From Pegea sp. RAD2-039 (taxonomy: Eukaryota > Chordata > Thaliacea > Salpida > Salpidae), in NCBI GenBank assembly GCA_034620365.1, contig JAQGEQ010000295.1, positions 124,001-188,000 of the forward strand: a DNA stretch of 64,000 bases, read 5' to 3'. Every line of letters starts with the position of its first letter. Position 1 is the stretch's first letter. Shown here piece by piece: positions 18,491 to 33,900 of the stretch. The position numbers and the translations under genes are program-made. The notes under the pieces are model-generated. The model searched no databases. It was not told where the DNA came from and was given only the letters and a program-made list of their open reading frames with translations.

Positions 18491-21479
18491 GGTTTTTGTT
18501 TTAATCTTTGACTATTTCTGACACTAATTTTTTATTTGATGTAAAAGTTATACAACTGAAAATTTTCTGCACAACTTATGATACTTATAGGATGCTTTTT
18601 AAAAGTCACTTTAACCTAAAATAAACCTAAAGTAAAATCTGTGGTAGTCTCAAACAGAAGTAGTAATTTCTAGAATGGATATTTATTAAGTTTTTAAAGC
18701 TCTGCAGCGCTTAATTCTCTGAATCTACCACAATTTCCGAGTTATGATGAAACAATCATTAAGTAGATTTTTATTTCTACCTAATTACAACAAATTAGAA
18801 AAAGCAAGTTAATCAAAGAAAAAGTATTTGATTACTTTTTCAAGAACTATTATCTCCATATTTACGGTTTCCTATGTTTTACTCTGTAATGAACATGATA
18901 GTAAATAAACTGAAGCTGATTATTTTCATTAATATGCTTTTCTTTCATAAAAGTTAGAAGAATAAAAAAGTTTTTAAGTATAAATATAATAATATAAGTA
19001 TAAAAATATTAAGTAAGGTGCTTGAAAAGAATAATATTGTATTATGCAGAATAATAAGTTTTATATATAATGAAGATACAAATAAAGAATAAAATATTTA
19101 GCTTATTTCACTTCAGTAATCCCCACACAAAATACCAGTGAATACACACAGAAAAATATATGAAATTCATTGAACATTTTAAGAAAGTAATTTATACTGA
19201 ACAATCTGCGGACAAACCAAACTCAAACAAGTTCTTTATTAAAAAAGTAAAAAATTGTAAAGATTTTAGTTTTAACAGTAATCTATTGAGCTTTTTATCT
19301 AATTGTTACAAAATGCTTCATTAAAACAGTTTTTTCTGCTACAAACTGTCTTTTATTCTTTTTATAAATTTATAACAGTAAATTTTTTTTAAATGCTTGC
19401 TTTCTAGTCTACGAAACCTTGTATTATTACATCAAACAACATTTTACTAAGTGATAAAGATGGATTTGTAAACACCAAATAAGGAACTATATAAAAATTT
19501 ACATTAAAATAATTTTATTTTTGAAGAGTTTTGAAAAGTTAATATTTTCCTTTAGATATACTAAATATTTTCAAATGAATATAAAAATGATGTAGTAGTT
19601 TATTTGGTAAAAATGTAACAGAAACATAATAACAAAGGAAATTTATATCATATGTAGAACCAATTCTAAACTAGTTGAATTTTAATATTAATAAATAGAA
19701 CGATAAAAGATTTTCATTGAAAATTTTAAACATTTATTCATTTTATACTTGAATATGTCTATTATTTCTTTAGAGAATATTGTTCTGTATTCAACTTTTA
19801 TTACCATAAGGTTGGTCATCTGCAGCCATGTGTCTTGTGAGCTGTTATGACTCAACAAAATTTAGATATGAGTCTTCTTCTGATGTCTCATTTAAAATCT
19901 TGATTAGATCTTCTATTTACTTGATTGTTGTTTCTTAACTGTAATGTGTGTTAGGTTTTAACATCTTATGATCAACTAAAAGGAACATTAAAGATAATTT
20001 TATCAGCATTTAATAGACTACATTCTAACTAGCCTTCAAAAATATTCTTATTTATTCATGAATTTGTCTTCAGCTGCAAAAGCCAGTTAAAATTCGAAAA
20101 GCTTCAAAGGTTTTTCACTAACAATTATATCAGAAACAAAAAAATTACAATTGAATTTAAACAAAGAGATTATAGCAGATTTAACTTGTAGTTTTAAAAC
20201 TATAACTTAACAACAATCATTTGAGGATTTTAAAGAAAACAATTGGTAGACATAGATATTTAAGCTAAATTTGAGATCCTAACTACTTAAAAGCTTGCTC
20301 AAAATGTTTTTTAAAAGAGTCACAGAAATAAATTTATATCAACTTATATTTCCTTTAAACAAAAGAACAGCGAAAGAGCGGTATGTTATGTCATCTTATA
20401 TCTCGAGTAATATTTTTACAAATGATATTACTTCTTTTAGTTTTTTTTGTTGTTTCTATATAAATTATTTGTTTTCATTTTTATTTTAGTTCTTGTAATC
20501 TCTTATCAAAGTAATCAAACTTGAAATGTTACTATTTGATGACTGCTTTAATTTATATAAAACAGCGGTATGCTTGGGGAAGTAGTAACAATTTATCTTA
20601 AATTAGTGGAATCAGCATATATTGAAGATCTGTTAATAGTTTAATTTTGTTTAATTAATTCGTGTCAAGTTTCTTAGAAAATTGTAATATCTCTAATGAT
20701 GCATTTACGATGTCATCTTAGATTTAAATAATCAATTTTATTGAACCGTATTTTTTTTGTATTTGGTTTTATGCAAAGAACAAACTATACCTATGCATGA
20801 TTTAACATAATTTTCTTTTATTGACCCTTTCAGAAATTCTCAAGAAGTGTTAAAAGTAGTCATTTGTGAAAATAAAACAACTGTGTTATGTTAGCAATAC
20901 AAAATTTTAGGAAAAAACAAAGGCCTTCATCACAAATCAGTTCCTTTTGAGTTTTGGTCTTAGTAGAAACTAATAGATCAAAAATATTTAGTTAAAAAGG
21001 ACCTTAATAAAAGTGCTGAATTTGTATCTTCAAGTTTGCATTGACTGTAGATATTTCACAGCTTGAAAGTTTCATTTTACAATAGAAATAAGATTCACCA
21101 CCTTTTTTGTTGGCTATGTATGCTACCAAAAGATTGAGCAGTACAATTACATCCAAAAATAAACATTTCTGTTCCAATTTAGTTGGTCAAATCTTGTACA
21201 ACAGCTTCAAATCAACTACAAGAAAATAATTTCATTATGTTTCGACAAGCTCAAAGTTATGTTTGTAACATCAATTAGTTTGACATCGATTACTATCTCT
21301 ACAATAATATCGAATTCAAGATAGAAGTTTGAATAATTCTTTAACAAAAAATATTTCAGAATATGGTTTATATCTTTAAAACTTACTCAGCTGTTAAATG
21401 AGAATTAAACCAAACTATAAAGGTCGAATGATTAATATAAGCAAATAAATGTGTTAAGTAAAAGTCATTTTAAACCAAA
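18491..21479. repeat. A repeat, copy 0, segment right of the retrotransposon
   Basis: Nearly identical to 24984-27971; I count about four differences in the first 410 bases. A 64-codon frame at 20295-20489 is identical in copy 1 at 26787-26981 but is not kept in copy 2, so it is a passenger of the duplication. Landmarks are GGTTGGTCATCTGCAGCCAT near 19811, the island I box GAAAGAGCGGTATGTTATGT near 20370 and island II AACAGCGGTATGC near 20562. Confidence 0.85.
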
Positions 21480-24400
21480 TGGAACGTATGTTATATGAGA
21501 ACTAAAAGAAAAAGCAAATTCTATAAATGTTTTAGGTCCGTTTGAAGTTTATTGACCGCTTACTAATAACATGGCGCAGCTAGGTTATAAGTAACTAAGG
21601 CCACTGAAATGCAATTTAACATACATCATAGGACTGCGCTAATTATTGACGACTTTTCTTGCTAAACATAAAATTTTAAACTTCTATATCCATATCACCT
21701 GTAATTTACATTTTAATTGAAGATAATATCCTAAATTAAAACATACGAGTTGGCCTTAATAAGCAGTTAATTATAACAAAACTGAGTTTTTATATTTTCC
21801 TATGGTGATACTCAGCGCTGCATATTTACTAAGCAATAGAAAAACAGTTTTATATTGTATCAAGTTAGTTTAGGGAAACGTAAAATTTACTAGTACAGAG
21901 TACTAGTCGATGTTAGATTTTTGGAGAATACATTCTTCGGTGGTATTTGACAAAATAACTTTCAATCATTTAAGTTATAGTAGATATTAATTGTGATATT
22001 TCTTCGTTGTTTGTTGTATTGTTGTTTTATTTTAACTTTGATATAATAAACAATTAATATTTCTACTAAATTCGTTCATTTAACAAATTCAGCTATATAC
22101 TAAACCTTTTCCATTTGATCTTATGTATCATATGCAGCGGTATTCTATAGCAATTAAAATAAATTTCTACATAATCCAATTTCACCCATAGCATTTACTC
22201 AAAGTTTAAACAAAATATTTCAAATTAAGTAATATACAAAAAGATAAATTTGTGATTTAATTTTTTCCGATTTGTTTCTTAATAGCAATTTAATCTTTAG
22301 AACGAATTAATTAGACACTGTAGTATCAGTTTGTATTACCATTGGCACAAATCTGCCGAGTTAAATGATTTATTCAAATTCTATTTTAAGGGATTATAGA
22401 TAAGACGCTGTTTTTTGAGATTTTTATCAAATTGTCGCAAGCCTTAATATTTACAAGAATATCTCAAATTTAAAAGATAAATTTTGATGAATTGTTACTT
22501 TATATTTTATTTTCTTACAAAGAAAACTAAATAATTGCTGCAATGTATATAAATTAAGGCGTCACCACCACATTTTCAGCAGTTTGTTTTGAAACAATTT
22601 TCTAAAAAATCTGAATTTCACCATAGATTTAGACAAAGTTGAAAGAAACTATTTAAAAATTAATAAATTGTTGATTGATAATACTCAGAGTAATATCTGT
22701 GGCTTAATTTTGTTCCATTTTGTATCTTAATTTCTCATTAATCTTTAAATGAAATTATTTAGACGGCATTCTAAGACATATTCAAAATGGTCATACTAGT
22801 CGATGTGGAATAATCATCTAAAACATTTGTATTGAACATAAAATCAAACAAGGTTTAATTTCAGAGAATGCAAACGTTACAGCAAAAAATCTTGACAAAA
22901 AAACAAAAGAATCCCACGATGAAAAAGAAAAAATCAGTAGAAATGTTGACATCTGTATGACAAATTGTATTATTTGGTGATTGTGAAACCCTTATAATCT
23001 AAGGTCGACTACTACATAATAACAAAATTATATCTTTTAGAAAAGTATGATATCAGTATTGTCATCTCCATCTTCAATTTTTGCTGGAAGATTTGATTGA
23101 TACTTGAATCAGATTACAAGAAGTCAACTTGAAACTTTTTTCTCCAAATCTTTCTTCAAATTTTAGGCTTGAATCAGAGTTTCAGCTTTCAATGATCGGC
23201 AAGACGGCCTGCAGTTGGCATCACTTGTGTCTATACATCTTTACTGATGTCAATCAAAGAAAAGCAGATTTGAGCTAAGTTGGTATTCTATAAGACCTGT
23301 TGATTAAGCATTATATTTGCATTCTAACTATCAATCGTGAATCTTTACCGAGTTATTCTTCTATTCTTTCTGATTTTATAAGAGACAAACCTTCTGAGAG
23401 AATCATATCTTGTTTATACTTTAGTTTGAATTTAGTTTTGTAGACTAACCAATACACATTTTTGATGTTTAATTCATTCAATCTAAAAACTAATTCAATT
23501 TAGATGAAATAAACTTATTAAAACAAAACATCAATATAAATTTAACTTTGAAGTGTTTTGAAAAGTCAATATTTTCAAACAGCTAATCTTAATCTTCTTA
23601 TAACTATATAAAAAGATAGATTACTTTAATTGGTAAGGATGTAACAAAAACATAATAATAACGAAATATAAGCTATATATATAATCACTTCAAAACTATT
23701 TGAATTTTATTATTAATGACTAGAACCCCCAAAAAAATTTCTATTGTTTCTATTAGTAGTGATAATTAAAATAAAACAATTTGTTTTTCTGCAGCGTTAT
23801 CGTTTGGTGTATTTTCAAGCAGCTATATTGTTTACTATGTTTAACAAACGATGAACAATTAAAATACTGATAAAATAAAAATAATGACTTTTTTTGCTGC
23901 ACAGCAAAATGTTTGCATACTAAAGATACTTTTGTCCTTTAAAAACTAAATGTTTTTCAATAGTATATTTAAACCATTTATGTAAAAGTAGTATCTTCAG
24001 TATCTAAGCTACTTTAGTTTAGATTCTTTGCTTTAAACTTCTAGCTTTAAAGTGGTTAAGTCCTCATTTCTATTTCCTCACTTCTGCTTTATAGAAAAAT
24101 ACATTTAATTTTTATGTTTTTAATAGTTCTCACCATTGTTAATATAGTATAATTACTTAGTTATCTAGAATAAGTAGTTTACCTTAAAGACTGTTATTTG
24201 ATATTGGTGTTAAAGTTGCAATGAATGTTTGAATATTGTTTGTTTATTATATGATTTCAATGAATTAAATGCAGGATTTTTACTATATATAATTTCATTT
24301 CTAGATAACAAGTTTTTCCTAAGAGAAATATAAAAACTTATTTAACTTAAGAATTATTGAGTATTTTAACATCAAACATATCGTTTTTTAAACTTTATTG

Positions 24401-27400
24401 TTTATTTTGCATTGTTGTATGTAAAGGTAAGTAATTGTTAGGGTATTATTACATTATCCTATTAAATGCTTACTTCAATTTTTCAACAATATAACCTATA
24501 TTAGCATGTCAGAAACGACAAAAAAATGAAAGTTTTAAATATCAAATCTTTATTGTAGTTTCAAAATATGTTTTTAAATTAAGTGTCTTTTAAAGACCTA
24601 AATAATCATTTAAAAAAGATGGTTTTGATAAGCCATGTGTCATTTTAGTGTCACTAACAATTATACTTTTCAAAATCAAAAACTTTTATTTTTCACACTT
24701 AAAATTTTTAGTAGAACTAGAAATAATTGCAGCATCTATTACCACATTTTCATTTGAAATTATCAACAATAATCATTAAAAAAATCATTTAATTTATTAA
24801 ATCAGTGTATCATTTAGAACTTAAACGAATTAAAAAATTGATAAGCATTTTTTGTTGATTGCTACTAAAATACGTTAAATATTTGTAAAAGTCAGTTATA
24901 GAAATCAGAAACAATTATAAAATGTTATAAAAAATATCTGTCCAAGTTTTTTAAGAAAATTTTGCTTCTAAAATTTCATTAAAGGTTTTTGTTTTAATCT
25001 TTGACTATTTCTGACACTAATTTTTTATTTGATGTAAAAGTTATACAACTGAAAATTTTCTGCACAACTTATGATACTTATAGGATGCTTTTTAAAAGTT
25101 ACTTTAACCTAAAATAAACCTAAAGTAAAATCTGTGGTAGTCTCAAACCGAAGTAGTAATTTCTAGAATGGATATTTATTAAGCTTTTAAAGCTCTGCAG
25201 CGCTTAATTCTCTGAATCTACCACAATTTCCGAGTTATGATGAAACAATCATTAAGTAGATTTTTATTTCTACCTAATTACAACAAATTAGAAAAAGCAA
25301 GTTAATCAAAGAAAAAGTATTTGATTACTTTTTCAAGAACTATTATCTCCATGTTTACGGTTTCCTATGTTTTACTCTGTAATGAACATGATAGTAAATA
25401 AACTGAAGCTGATTATTTTCATTAATATGCTTTTATTTCATAAAAGTTAGAAGAATAAAAAAGTTTTAAGTATAAATATAATAATATAAGTATAAAAATA
25501 TTAAGTAAGGTGCTTGAAAAGAATAATATTGTATTATACAGAATAATAAGTTTTATATATAATGAAGATACAAATAAAGAATAAAATATTTAGCTTATTT
25601 CACTTCAGTAATCCCCACACAAAATACCAGTGAATACACACAGAAAAATATATGAAATTCATTGAACATTTTAAGAAAGTAATTTATACTGAACAATCTT
25701 CGGACAAATCAAATTCAAACAAGTTCTTTATTAAAAAAGTAAAAAATTGTAAAGATTTTAGTTTTAACAGTAATCTATTGAGCTTTTTATCTAATTGTTA
25801 CAAAATGCTTCATTAAAACAGTTTTTTCTGCTACAAACTGTCTTTTATTCTTTTTATAAATTTATAACAGTAAATTTTTTTTAAATGCTTGCTTTCTAGT
25901 CTACGAAACCTTGTATTATTACATCAAACAACATTTTACTAAGTGATAAAGATGGATTTGTAAACACCAAATAAGGAACTATATAAAAATTTACATTAAA
26001 ATAATTTTATTTTTGAAGAGTTTTGAAAAGTTAATATTTTCCTTTAGATATACTAAATATTTTCAAATGAATATAAAAATGATGTAGTAGTTTATTTGGT
26101 AAAAAGGTAACAGAAACATAATAATAAAGGAAATTTATATCATATGTAGAACCAATTCTAAGCTAGTTGAATTTTAATATTAATAAATAGAACGATAAAA
26201 GATTTTCATTGAAAATTTTAAACATTTATTCATTTTATACTTGAATATGTCTATTATTTCTTTAGAGAATATTGTTCTGTATTCACCTTTTATTACCATA
26301 AGGTTGGTCATCTGCAGCCATGTGTCTTGTGAGCTGTTATGACTCAACAAAATTTAGATATGAGTCTTCTTCTGATGTCTCATTTAAAATCTTGATTAGA
26401 TCTTCTATTTACTTGATTGTTGTTTCTTAACTGTAATGTGTGTTAGGTTTTAACATCTTATGATCAACTAAAAGGAACATTAAAGATAATTTTATCAGCA
26501 TTTAATAGACTACATTCTAACTAGCCTTCAAAAATATTCTTATTTATTCATGAATTTGTCTTCAGCTGCAAAAGCCAGTTAAAATTCGAAAAGCTTCAAA
26601 GGTTTTTCACTAACAATTATATCAGAAACAAAAAAACTACAATTGAATTTAAACAAAGAGATTATAGCAGATTTAACTTGTAGTTTTAAAAATAAAACTT
26701 AACAACAATCATTTGAGGATTTTAAAGAAAACAATTGGTAGACATAGATATTTAAGCTAAATTTGAGATCCTAACTACTTAAAAGCTTGCTCAAAATGTT
26801 TTTTAAAAGAGTCACAGAAATAAATTTATATCAACTTATATTTCCTTTAAACAAAAGAACAGCGAAAGAGCGGTATGTTATGTCATCTTATATCTCGAGT
26901 AATATTTTTACAAATGATATTACTTCTTTTAGTTTTTTTTGTTGTTTCTATATAAATTATTTGTTTTCATTTTTATTTTAGTTCTTGTAATCTCTTATCA
27001 AAGTAATCAAACTTGAAATGTTACTATTTGATGACTGCTTTAATTTATATAAAACAGCGGTATGCTTGGGGAAGTAGTAACAATTTATCTTAAATTAGTG
27101 GAATCAGCATATATTGAAGATCTGTTAATAGTTTAATTTTGTTTAATTAATTCGTGTCAAGTTTCTTAGAAAATTGTAATATCTCTAATGATGCATTTAC
27201 GATGTCATCTTAGATTTAAATAATCAATTTTATTGAACCGTATTTTTTTTGTATTTGGTTTTATGCAAAGAACAAACTATACCTATGCATGATTTAACAT
27301 AATTTTCTTTTATTGACCCTTTCAGAAATTCTCAAGAAGTGTTAAAAGTAGTCATTTGTGAAAATAAAACAACTGTGTTATGTTAGCAATACAAAATTTT

Positions 27401-27971
27401 AGGAAAAAACAAAGGCCTTCATCACAAATCAGTTCCTTTTGAGTTTTGGTCTTAGTAGAAACTAATAGATCAAAAATATTTAGTTAAAAAGGACCTTAAT
27501 AAAAGTGCTGAATTTGTATCTTCAAGTTTGCATTGACTGTAGATATTTCACAGCTTGAAAGTTTCATTTTACAATAGAAATAAGATTCACCACCTTTTTT
27601 GTTGGCTATGTATGCTACCAAAAGATTGAGCAGTACAATTACATCCAAAAATAAATATTTCTGTTCCAATTTAGTTGGTCAAATCTTGTACAACAGCTTC
27701 AAATCAACTACAAGAAAATAATTTCATTATGTTTCGACAAGCTCAAAGTTATGTTTGTAACATCAATTAGTTTGACATCGATTACTATCTCTACAATAAT
27801 ATCGAATTCAAGATAGAAGTTTGAATAATTCTTTAACAAAAAATATTTCAGAATATGGTTTATATCTTTAAAACTTACTCAGCTGTTAAATGAGAATTAA
27901 ACCAAACTATAAAGGTCGAATGATTAATATAAGCAAATAAATGTGTTAAGTAAAAGTCATTTTAAACCAAA
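21480..27971. repeat. A repeat, copy 1 (6.49-kb unit)
   Basis: Bounded by recurrence of GGAACGTATGTTATATGAGA at 21480 and 27972, a period of 6,492 bases. It has no retrotransposon: the insertion site is intact at 24975-24990. The short conserved frame of the array lies at 23177-23278. No gene is supported; the longest open frame is the 64-codon passenger at 26787. Confidence 0.88.
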
Positions 27972-30900
27972 TGGAACGTATGTTATATGAGAACTAAAAG
28001 AAAAAGCAAATTCTATAAATGTTTTAGGTCCGTTTGAAGTTTATTGACCGCTTACTAATAACATGGCGCAGCTAGGTTATAAGTAACTAAGGCCACTGAA
28101 ATGCAATTTAACATACATCATAGGACTGCGCTAATTATTGACGACTTTTCTTGCTAAACATAAATTTTTAAACTATATATCCATATCACCTGTAATTTAT
28201 ATTTTAATTGAAGATAATATCCTAAACTAAAACATACGAGTTGGCCTTAATAAGCAGTTAATTATAACAAAACTGAGTTTTTATATTTTTCTATGGTGAT
28301 ACTCAGCGCTGCATATTTACTAAGCAATAGAAAAACAGTTTTATATTGTATCAAGTTAGTTTAGGGAAACGTAAAAACTACTAGTACAGAGTACTAGTCG
28401 ATGTTAGATTTTTGGAGAATACATTCTTCGGTGGTATTTGACAAAATAACTTTTAATCATTTAAGTTATAGTAGATATTAATTGTGATATTTCTTCGTTT
28501 TTTGTTGTATTGTTTTTCTATTTTAACTTTGATGTTATAAAACAATTAATACTTCTATTAAGATCGTTCATTTAACAAATTCAGCTATCTCTAAACCTTT
28601 TCCATTTGATCTTATATATCATATACAGCGGTATTCTGCTCCAATTAAAATAAATTTCTAAATAATCCAATTTCACCCATAGCTGTTACACAAAGTTGAA
28701 ACAAAATATTTCAAATTAAGTAATATACAAAAAGATAAATTTGTGATTTAGTGTTTTACGATTTGTATCTAAATTGCATTTTAATCTTTAGAATGAATTA
28801 TCTAGACACTGTAGTAACAGTTTGCATTACCATTGGCACAAATCTACCGAGTTAAATGATTTATTCAAATTCTCTTTATCCTCTTTAAAGGGATTAGATA
28901 AGACGCTGTTTTTGAGGTTGTTTTCAAATTGTCGTATACCTATATATATATAATATTTACAAAAATATCACAAATCCAAAAAATAAATTTTGATGAATTG
29001 TATTTTTATAGTTTATTTTCTTACAAAGAAAACTAAATAATTGCTGCAATGTATATAAATTAAGGCGTCACCACCACATTTTCAGCAGTTTGTTGTAAGA
29101 ATTCAGCTTTGATAAGATATCAAAAAATTTCATCTTGTTTGATTATTAATAAATAAATCATCAGGTGGTAAGTGCTGAATAATCATTGGAACAGGAGAAT
29201 ATTAAGTCATGTTTAACTTTATTATAGTAAGTGCTTTCTTTTTATGTTAGTAATCAGCGGTATTTTGTTGTAATTTCGTGGGATAAGTAGTAATAATAAT
29301 CAGAGTAATATCTGTGGCTTAATTTTGTTCCATTTTGTATCTTGATTTCTCATTAATCTTTAAATGAAATTATTTAGACGGCATTCTAAGACATATTCAA
29401 AATGGTCATACTAGTAGATGTGGAATAATCATCTAAAACATTTGTATTGAACATAAAATCAAACAAGGTTTAATTTCAGAGAATGCAAACGTTACAGCAA
29501 AAAATCTTGACAAAAAAACAAAAGAATCCCATGATGAAAAAGATAAAATCAGTAGAAATTTTGACATATGTATGATAAATTGTATTATTTGGTGATTGTG
29601 AAACCCTTATAATCTAAGGTCGACTACTACATAATAACAAAATTATATCTTTTAGAAAAGTATGCTATCAGTATTGTCATCTCCATCTTCAATTTTTGCT
29701 TGAAGATTTGATTGATACTAAACTCTGACTTGTTTAGCTCGCAAGAAGTCAACTTGAAACTCTTTTCTCCAAATCTTTCTTCAAATTTTAGGTCTCATTC
29801 AGAGTTTCAGCTTTCAATGATCGGCAAGACGGCCTGCAGTTGGCATCATTTTTGTCTATACATCTTTACTGATGTCAATCAGAGGAAAGCAGATTTGAGC
29901 TAAGTTGGTATTCTATAAGACCTGTTGATTAAGCATTATAGTTGCATTCTAACTATCAATCGTGAATTGTTACCGAGTTATTCTTCTATTCTTTCTGATT
30001 TTATAAGAGACAAACCTTCTGAGAGAATCATATATTATTTCTACTTTAGTTTGAATTTAGTTTTGTAGACTAACCAATACAACATTTTAATGTTTTATTC
30101 ATTCAATCTAAAAACTAGTTCAATTTAGATGAAATAAACTTATTAGAACAAAACATTAATATTAATTTAACTTTGAAGTGTTTTGAAAAGTCAATATTTT
30201 CAAACAGCTAATCTTAATCTTCTTATAACTATATAAAAAGATAGATTACTTTAATTAGTAAATATGTAACAAAAAGATAATAATAACGAAACATAAGCTA
30301 TATATACAATCACTTCAACACTTTTTGAATTTTATTATTAATGACTAGAACCACAAAACAACTTTCTATTGTTTCTATTAGTAGTGATATTTAAAATAAA
30401 ACAATTTGTTTTTCTGCAGCGTTATCCTTTGGTCTCTTTTCAAGCAGCTATATCGTTTACTATGTTTAACAAACGATGAACAATTAAAATACTGATAAAA
30501 TAAAAATAATGATTTTTGTTTGCTGCACAGCAAAATGTTTGCATACTAAAGATACTTTTGTCCTTTAAAAACTAAATATTTTTCAATAGTATATTTAAAC
30601 CATTTATGTAAAAGTAGTATCTTCAGTATGTAAACTCAAAAGTTCTCATTTATATTTCCTTATTTCTGCTTTATAGAAAAATATATGTAGTGTTTATATT
30701 TTTTAATATTTTTCACCATTTTTAATATAGTATAATTACTTAGTTATCTAGAATAAGTAGTTTACCTTAAAAACTGTTATTTAATATTGGAGTAAAAGTT
30801 GTAATGCATGTTTAAATTTTGTTTGTTTAATATATGATTTCAATGATTTAAATGCAATATTATTATTAAATATAATTTCATTTCTAGGTAACTAGTTTTT

Positions 30901-33900
30901 CTTAAAAGAAATATTAAAATTTATTTAACTTGAGCATCATTGATTATTTTTACATCAAACATATCGTTTTTTAAAACCTTATTGTTTATGTTGCTGTGTT
31001 GTTTGTAAGGGTAAGTAATTATTAGGGTTTTATTACAATATCCTAATAAATACTTACTTTGATTTTAAAACATTATAACCTCTACTAGTAGTTAAAAAAC
31101 GACAAAAAAATTTAAATATCTAATATTTATTGTAGTATCAAAATATGTTTTTAAATTAAGTGTGTTCAAAAGACTTCAATAATCATTTAAAACAGTTGGT
31201 TTTGATAAGCCATGTGTCATTTTAGTGTCACTATCAATTATACTTTTTAAAATCAAAAACTTTTATTTTTCACACTTAAAATTTATAGTAGAACCAGAAA
31301 TAATTGCAGCATCTAATACCATATTTTAATTTAAAATTATCAACAATCTTCATTAAAAAAATCATTTGATTTATTTACTCAGTGTAACATTAGGAAGTTA
31401 AATCAAATGAAAAATTTATAAGCATTTTTTTTTGTTAATTGCCACTAATATATGTTAAACATTTGTAAAAGTCATTTATAAAAATCAGAAACAATTATAA
31501 AATGATATACAAAATATATGTCTAACTTTTTTACGAAAATTTTGCTTTTAACATTTCATTAAAGCTTTTTGTTTTAATCTTTGACTATTTCTGACACTAA
31601 TTTTTTGTTTGATGTAAAAGTTATACCACTGAAAATTTTCTGCACAACTTATGATATTTATATGATGTTTTTTTAAAAAGTTACTTTAACCTAAAATAAA
31701 CCTAAAGTAAAGTTCGTGGTAGTCTCAAAAAGAACTAGTAATTTCTAGAATGGATATTTGTTAAGTTTTTAAAGTTCTGCAGAACATAACTCTCTGAGTC
31801 TACCACATTTTCCGAATTATGATGAAACAATCATTAAGTAGATTTTTATTTCTACCTAATTACAACAAATTAGATAAAGCAAGTTAATCAAAGAAAAAAT
31901 ATATGAAAACTTTTTCAAGAACTATTATCTCCTTATTTTCGGTTTCCTATTTTGTACTCAGTAATGAACATTATAGTAAATAAACTGAAGCTGATTATTT
32001 TCATTAATATGCTTTTAATTTATAAAAGTTAGAAGAATAAAAAAGTTTTTAACAATAAATATAATAATATAAGTATAAAAATGTGAGGAAAGATGCTTGA
32101 AAAGATCACCTTTTGCTAATATAGAATCTCCCAAATAATATTATGTAGACTAATAAGTTTTGTATATAATGAAGATACGAATAAAGAAAAAAATATGCAA
32201 CTTATTTCACTTCAGTAATCCCCACACGAGATACCAGTGAATACACACAGAAAAATCTATGAAATTCATTGAACATTCCTCAGAAAGTAATTTAAACTGA
32301 ACAATCTTCGGAAAAATCAAATTCAAACAAGTTTTTTTTTTGGAAAAGTAAAAAATTGTAAGGATTTCAGTTTTAACTCTATTCCAACGAGCTTTTTATC
32401 TAATTATTACAAAATACTTTATTAACATAGATGTTTCTGCTACAAAATGTTTTTGATTCTTTTTCTAAATTTATAACAGTAAATCTGATTTAAATGCTTG
32501 CATTCTTATTTAGAAACCTAGTATTATTACATCAAATAACATTTTACTAAGTGATATATATGAATTTGTAAACACCAAATAATGAACTATTTAAAACATT
32601 ACATTAATATAAATTTATTTTTGAAGAGTTTTGAAAAGTTAATATTTTCATTTAGCTATACTAAATATTTTCAAAATAATATAAAAATGATGTAGTAGTT
32701 TATTTGGTAAAAAGGTAATAGAAACATAATAATAATAGAAATTTAGATCATATATAAAATCAACTCAAAATTAGTTGAATTTTAATATTAATAAATCGAA
32801 CGATAAAAAATTTTTATTGAAAATATTAAACATTGATTCATTTTATACTTGAAATTGTCCATTATTTTTTGAGAGATTATTGTTCTGTATTCACCTTTTA
32901 ATACCATAAAGTTGGACTGCAGCCATGTGTTTTGTAAGCTATTATGACTCAATAAAATTTAGTTATGAGTCTTTTCTGATGTCTCATTTAAAATCTTGAT
33001 TAGATCTTCTATTTACTTGATTGTTGCTTAACAACTGTGAAGGGTGTTAGGTTTTAAAATCTTATGATCAACAAAAAGGAACATTAAAGATAGTTTTATC
33101 AGCAGATAATAGACTAGATTCTAATTAGCCTTCAAAAATATTCTTAGATATTGATGAATTTGTCTTCAGCTGCAAAAGCAAATTAAATTTCAAAAAACTT
33201 CAAAGTTTTCTCACTAATAACTATATCAGAAAGCAAAATATTACAAGTAAACTGAAAAAAGAGATTATAGTAGATTTAACTTGTAGTTTTAAAAACATAA
33301 CTTAACAACAATAATTTTCGAGTTTTAGAGAAAAAAATTTGGTAGACATAGATATTTAAGTTAAATTTGAGATCCTAACTACCTAAAATCTTTCTCAAAA
33401 TGTATTTTAAATATATAGCAGTAGCAACATATGTTTTCTATAAGCTAAAGAACAGCAGAAAGAGCGGTTTGTTATGTCATCTTATCTATCAGAGTAAGAT
33501 TTTTACAAGTAGTTTTACTTCTTGTAACTTAATTTGTTGTTTTTATATAAATTATTTTTCCATATTCATTTTAGTTTTTGTAATCTTTTACCAAAGTAAT
33601 CAAACATCAAATGTTAATATTTGATGATTGCTTTAAATTATGAAACACAGCTGTATGGTTGTGAAAGTACTAACGATTTATCTTAAATTACTGCATTCAG
33701 CATAGATAAAACTAAATAATCTTTAAAATAATTACAGGAAAGAACAAAGTCAACTTTTGTTTTTAATTTCTTTCAAGATTTGTCACTAAATTAATGTTAA
33801 GATCTTTCAATAGTTACTTTTAGACACTTTGAGTCAAGTTTCTTTGAAAATTGTAATAAATCTAAAGATGCTTCTACGACATCATCTTAAATTTAAATAA

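Noticed and set aside
20295-20489. 64-codon frame identical at 26787-26981
   Set aside because: Identity reflects the near-perfect duplication of non-coding DNA as well. The frame is lost in copy 2 and the peptide is Phe/Ile/Tyr-rich noise.
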